From contig JALUTQ010000039.1 of assembly GCA_032718865.1 (NCBI GenBank), positions 1,488,001 through 1,552,000 of the forward strand: a stretch of DNA of 64,000 nt, in the 5' to 3' direction. Positions 59,035 through 64,000 of the stretch are shown piece by piece (within the stretch, counting starts at the first letter, position 1; each line of letters begins with the position of its first letter). The stretch is from Tilletia caries. Taxonomy: Eukaryota; Basidiomycota; Exobasidiomycetes; Tilletiales; Tilletiaceae. A program made the translations under genes and the position numbers. The notes under the pieces were generated by a model. It was not told the origin of the DNA. It saw only the letters and a list, made by a program, of their open reading frames with translations, and did no database searches.

Positions 59035-61071
59035 ATGGCACACCGCTTCTCGGCCCTCGCAGGCTTCCGCGACGAGGGAGACTCCACCACAGCAGGCGCA
59101 AGCATGTCCGCCGCAGCTCCCAGCACGCGAGCAGCACCCACCGCCGCACTCGCAGATCTCTCCGAGGAAGACGACCCCAGTCTCAGTCTCGGCGCACAGC
59201 TCAACGCAGCCGTCACAGCAGCACCACAACCTGCCTCCCGATCAGGCTCCATACCCAGGGCCGCCCCACCACCAGCACGCCCTCCACTCTCACCCGCACG
59301 CAAGGTGTCCCCAGCCATCGCTAAAGCCAGAGCATACACAGACGAAGACCAAGGAACACCAAGACAGTCCCCCGCCCCTCTTCCCGCAGCAGGGCCCTCC
59401 ACCGCCCAACCGCGCACTGGAGACGCACCACCCACCGCACGCAAGCAGGACAACCGCAAACTACACGCCGTCCGCATCGCACACCACGACGGTCCACCGG
59501 GCCTCGACGACGAATACGACGATGACGACGTCGAGGAGAGTCTCTTCGAAACTGACGATGCCGAACTCCTCCGTCGCGCACAGGTAGACCTCTCCGCAGG
59601 AATGGACTCCGGCATGGCTGGCTCCGACGCTCCCTCCGAATCAGGCGTCTTCGGCCCACGCGGCGTCGCAGCCGCCCTCGCCAGACGTCGCAACGGCGGC
59701 GCGGGCCTCAGCATGAAGTCCGCTCAGGACCGCATCAACGCCCTCACCCAGGAACGCGACGACCTCAAGATCGAGGTCGACTTCCATCGGCGCAAGATGA
59801 CCCCAGACGCCATGGGCATCGAGCTCCTCCGCGTCAAGAAGGAGCTCCTCATCAAGATCAACCAGTTGCAGATGTATCAGCAGCTGCTCAAGAACCAGGA
59901 TAAGACTGTCAGGGATGCCTCCAGGCTCGTGGCGAGGTGGGGTGGCAAGGATCCTAAGTTGGAGGCCGCCAAGATGGCCGAACTTGAGTCCAGGGCTCGC
60001 GCCGAGGAGGAGCGCGCGGATTCGGAACGACGGGCCCGGCTTAGGGCGGAGGAGGAGCTCGAAGCGCTCCGACAGCGCAACGCAGAGGAATCCAGTCGCG
60101 TCGATGCAGCCGTATGTACTCCCCCCATCCTCTTTTCATTATATTGCGCTTGCTTACCCGGTTATTCACATCATCAAAAACAGGAACTCGACCGCGTGCA
60201 GCAGGAACTGGAAGATGTCAAGGCCGACCGGGACGACTTGCTCGCCGAGAATGACAGGCTGAGAGACCGTACCGCCCAGAGCGACCGCAGCTTGAGCAAC
60301 AGCAGGCGCGAGGAGGTCGAACGTATGCGGGAAGAGCTCGAAGATGTCGAGCATGTAAGTTTTACTCGCAGTGATCATATCAGTCAGATTGGTATGACTA
60401 ATCCACGTACTATTACCTCGCATTGTAAAAAAAAAAAAAACACAGGAGCTCGCGGACGCCAAGTCGAACAACAAGAAGCTCGCCAGCCGACACGACGCCC
60501 TCGTCGCCGACCACGAACGACTCCAGCGCGACTACGAACGCGCGCAGTCCGGCCTCCGCGAGCGCGAAGACCGCCAACGCTCCCTCCAACGCGAGCTCCA
60601 GGCCTCGCAGAGCCGCTTTGAAGAAGCGGATGCGATGCGCGAGGAGGACTGGGCGGGCATCCTGGATGAGGAGCGCGAAGTGCATCTCAAGGCGCTCGAT
60701 GCGCTCCGTGACGAGCTTGCCGAGGCGCGTTTGGAGGGCGAGGCGCGGCAGACGGACGTCGAGGCGCTCGAGGCTGGCCGGCAGGAGGACGCGGAGCGGA
60801 TGGCTGATTTGGAGTATGAGCTTGGTGGACTTCGGGAGAAGGTTGCTGAGTTGGAGGAGGAGTGTAAGGAGCTTGGTGGCTCGGCGGAGGAGTTGGCGGC
60901 GGAGTTGGAGCAGTATAAGGATGCTGTGGGCGAGTTGGAGGAGGAGTTGGCTAATAAGGCGGATTTGTTGAAGTTGAGGGATGAGGAGGTTACGGATGCG
61001 AATAAGGAGTTGCAGTTGGTGAGTATCCTTCCCCGCTCCTCAACGTGGGTTTTGGTTTTGATTGACATCTC

Positions 61072-61108
<37 letters not shown>

Positions 61109-63362
61109 CTACGTGCGCCCCTTGTCTAGCACGCCGAACGAGTGTACGAGCTCGAGATGGCGCTGGAAGACAGGAACAAGGAGGTGGCCGAGCGGGACGA
61201 AGAGATGGAACGGATGCAACAAGAAGCCATGGACCTGGCCGAAGAGAACGCGCGCCAGCTGAAATCGTACAAGCACAAGATCCAAGACGGCAACGCAGCC
61301 CTCTCCGACCTGGAATCCCAACTCGAGGTCGCGCTCGACGAGAAGCACGCGGCGTCCAACGTGCTGGAAGAAGTGCGCGATAAGTTGGCCCGGGCGCAGG
61401 ATGCGGAGGCTGCGATGCGGGTGGATTATGAGAAGTTGGATGATAAGGTTACGGAGCTGTTGAGGGATTTGCAGGAGGAGGAGGATCTGCGGGAGGAAGG
61501 TGTGTTGGCGGGGGAGAGGAAGTATGTGGAGTTGGAGGAGATGATGGATAAGGCTGTGAGGGAGAAGGAGAATGTGAGTTTCTTCTTCTTCTTTTCTTTC
61601 TCTGTTTTGCTTTTCCGGTGGGACTAGAGGAAGAGGCAGTGCTGACTTCTTGGTTTGTTGCCCTTGTTTTTTCCCTCCCCCAACAGGCCCTAAAAGCAAT
61701 CCAAGCCGAGCTCGACTCCGCCAAATCAGCCCTCCTCTCCAGCCGAGCCGACGTGGAAAAGCTCCAAGCGGCCCTGCGGGAGACCGAAACGGAGCATTCG
61801 CGCGCGGGCCTGCACAATGCGAACGATAAGCACTCGTTGGAGTTGGAGCTGGATCGGGTGAAGCGGGATTTGGGCACTTGCGAGGGCGATTTGGAGCGGG
61901 TGAGGAGGGAGTTGGGGAGGAAGGAGGAGGTTTTGGGGGAGAGGGATCAGGCGCTTGATCTGGCTGTGAGTTTTTTTCTTTTTCTTTTCACATCGCTTGT
62001 GTGGGCGAAGTATGGGCTGACATCGGTTTACGTTTTTGGTTTTTTTGGGGGGGAACAGCGCGCCGAGCTCGTTGACATTCGCGCCCAACACGCCAAAGAG
62101 CACCACTCCCTCCTCGGCGTCCAAGACCGGTTCGAGACCCAACAACACGCGCTAAAAGAGGCGCGGGAAGAGTCCGAGCGTCTGCAGGCGCGGCTCGACG
62201 AGCTGGAGCTCACGCTCAAGGACGGGGAGGTGCAGAACATGGCGAGCGAGCAGGAGACCCGGACCCAGCTTACGGAGCGGAACACGTTGTTGCTTACGAT
62301 CTTCCAGTATTTGGGGAAGATACTTGGTCCCGAGAAGAGTGCGAATGGGACGCCGGTGAGTTTCCTCTCTCTCATACACATGCAGAGAGCTCTTTGCGCA
62401 AAACTGAACCGCTTTTTTTTTTTCCCTCTGATTCTTGATGGGATTTTCCGCAGAGGAGAAAGAGCGAAGCTGACCCGAGGCCGTTCACGAACTTTGCGAT
62501 CTTCCATGATGCCCTGATTTCGCGGCTGCGGAAAATATCGGAGATCCAGTCCACGTTTGAGACGAGGGCGAAGGAGATTGAGCTCAAGCTGTCGGAGCAG
62601 ATCAGGTGCGTTGACCCAGCCAGTCCTACACCCCTGCGGGGGAAGGGTACTCATTACTGAAACTCTCTTTGAATTTGGCTTGCTTTTTTTGCAACAGCAC
62701 GTTGAAGCGTCAACAGGAGACCCGCTTCCGGCAGATCGACCGGTTCGAAGTGGCGGTGAAGAACGCGACGGACAAGCAGGTCCAATGGCGTTCCCGTCTG
62801 ATGACGAAGCAAGGCGAGCTCGACGCGGCCAAAGCGACGAATGCGGAGCTCCTCCAACAAATATCCTCCCTCAAAACGCGCTCGGTCCTCTCCTCCCCCT
62901 CCGCGAACTCGAAGTTGAGCTCCCTAACAGGCCGGGCGAACCTGGCGGAGCGCAAAGCGAGCCAGGCTGCGACGGTTGCGAGCCAGGCGGAGGATAAGCT
63001 GAATGAGTATCGGGTGCGGGCGAATGAGCGGGAGCTTGCGTGGAAGGCGCAGATTAAGGAGTTGGAGACGAGGTGTAAGGCTGCGGAGGAGAAGGCGAGG
63101 AGGGAGAAGATGGGCGGGAGGGAGATTGTTAGTGCGTTGGAGGGGCAGGTGAAGTGAGTTTTTTCTTACCCCCCCCCCCCTCTCTCTCGTCCTGTCGTTT
63201 CGAGTGGGGAGGGTACTGACATCTAAATTTTCTTTCTTTGATCTCTTTAGTCGACTGAAGCAGGATAACGAGATGGCGAAACGGCGGTCGACGCAGTTGG
63301 AGACGATGTTGAAGGATGCGGAGGGCGTGGAGAAGCGGCGGCAGGACCGGACGTTGGCGTGA
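59035..63362 (+). CDS. Large coiled-coil protein, possible spindle-pole/MTOC scaffold
   Basis: 1186 residues in nine exons: 59035-60111, 60184-60354, 60446-61018, 61130-61573, 61687-61965, 62059-62355, 62454-62605, 62698-63153, 63251-63362; every phase closes. The first 210 residues are disordered (Pro/Ala/Ser) with an acidic patch. A basic-helical block around 220-300 (SAQDRINALTQERDDLKIEV, then LLRVKKELLIKINQLQMYQQ) resembles the start of the centrosomin N-terminal motif (Cnn_1N) region of fungal Mto1/ApsB-type proteins. From there almost the whole protein is Glu/Lys/Arg/Leu-rich heptad coiled coil, apart from a short globular-looking piece (PRPFTNFAIFHDALISRLRK). The match to Cnn_1N is loose, so the scaffold role is a guess; the coding call is strong. 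A CT microsatellite fills most of intron 3. Confidence 0.85.
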
Positions 63363-64000
63363 ATACGTCAGCTCACCCGTTGATTCTACGTATGTACCTT
63401 CCCCCATGGTTCCTCACTTTCCGCCCTCTGGTCCTTTTTCCCCACCCATGCCCCCTTCCTTCCCTCGGGTTTCTTCGCCTCCGGCTGTGGGAGAGTCATG
63501 ACCTTCGGTGCGGTCAGGCGGAGATACTGTTTATATATACCAGTCAGTTCTTCTTTTTGCAGCAGTTGCATGACAACCTTCATACCCTCTCCTCTCTAGG
63601 CAAAGATGGCAGTCGTGCTGATCAGACGAGCTCGCATTGAGGATGGTGTGGAAAGCAGCAGCTATGCAGCAAAGTGAAGCATCTCACTCCTTTTCCCTCT
63701 CGCCCCAAAACTGTAGAAAGTGTGAAAAACTCGATGACCTCGCCATGCTGGTGTCTCGGGGAGCTGGTTCTATTCGCGGTCCTTAGTGCATATGTATCAG
63801 TAATGTGAGATGGGGTGGGGGGCTGGGAAAGGGTAACGAGGAAGGCGAAAGTGCGGAAGTGGAAGGAGGCAGGGGAGGAAGGCACAAGCAAGGTCCACAG
63901 CTGTGCATGCCTTCCACATCATCCCGTGCCGTATAGAAAAGCAGCCATCGTAGACCGGAAGTTTCCAGCTTCAGTCCTTGTGCCGGTCGGCGCCTACTCT
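63363..64000. other. Downstream region at the window edge, no supported gene
   Basis: 638 bp, CT-rich just after the coiled-coil gene, then mixed. A next gene may begin beyond the edge, but I see no coding signal here. Confidence 0.5.

Overview
The window is nuclear DNA from a fungus, most likely a basidiomycete. Genes are dense and split by many short introns (mostly about 50-115 nt, GT..AG, usually GTGAGT/GTACGT donors). Intergenic DNA is pyrimidine-rich, and codons in well-expressed genes strongly prefer C or G at the third position. I rebuilt the gene models by hand, requiring that the reading phase closes across every intron, so exon borders are predictions without transcript support. 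The lineage within Basidiomycota (perhaps Ustilaginomycotina) is inference.

0-10 kb: the 3' end of a small HsbA-like surface-protein gene, a decayed relic of the chaperonin gene CCT1, a single-C2H2 zinc-finger gene on the minus strand, and a HEN1-type small-RNA 2'-O-methyltransferase with a very long disordered tail. 10-24 kb: a 3.3-kb gene-poor gap, a Sec14/CRAL-TRIO lipid-transfer protein, an IML2/TTC39 family protein, and the DNA-repair nuclease APN2. 24-35 kb: a compact housekeeping cluster with AK6/FAP7, the eEF2 chaperone HGH1, a phosphoglycerate-mutase-family phosphatase, SDH3, a RAX1-like RGS membrane protein, and CCT4.

35-48 kb is the accessory region. It holds a possible intron-rich gene of unknown function and a broken Crypton-like tyrosine-recombinase element (two homopolymer frameshifts and one nonsense codon). 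It also holds a direct repeat whose two copies flank a secreted tannase/feruloyl-esterase gene. Each repeat copy carries a small secreted-protein gene with no recognised domain. The left copy is interrupted by a 728-bp terminal-inverted-repeat element flanked by TA, and the right copy keeps the matching empty site. The paired secreted-protein genes differ more in their exons than in their introns and flanks, and most exon changes alter the protein, which suggests diversifying selection.

48-64 kb returns to housekeeping genes: PDB1 (pyruvate dehydrogenase E1 beta), KTI12, TMA46/ZC3H15, ARG4 (argininosuccinate lyase), a fatty-aldehyde-type ALDH with a C-terminal membrane tail, and a large coiled-coil protein that may be a microtubule-organising-centre scaffold.

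The genes do not form one pathway. Three proteins serve translation or its machinery (HGH1, TMA46, KTI12) and AK6 serves ribosome assembly. SDH3 and PDB1 are mitochondrial. Several gene pairs are divergent with promoters of 400-500 bp, and three of these carry CACGTG palindromes. I recognised no tRNA, rRNA or CRISPR feature.
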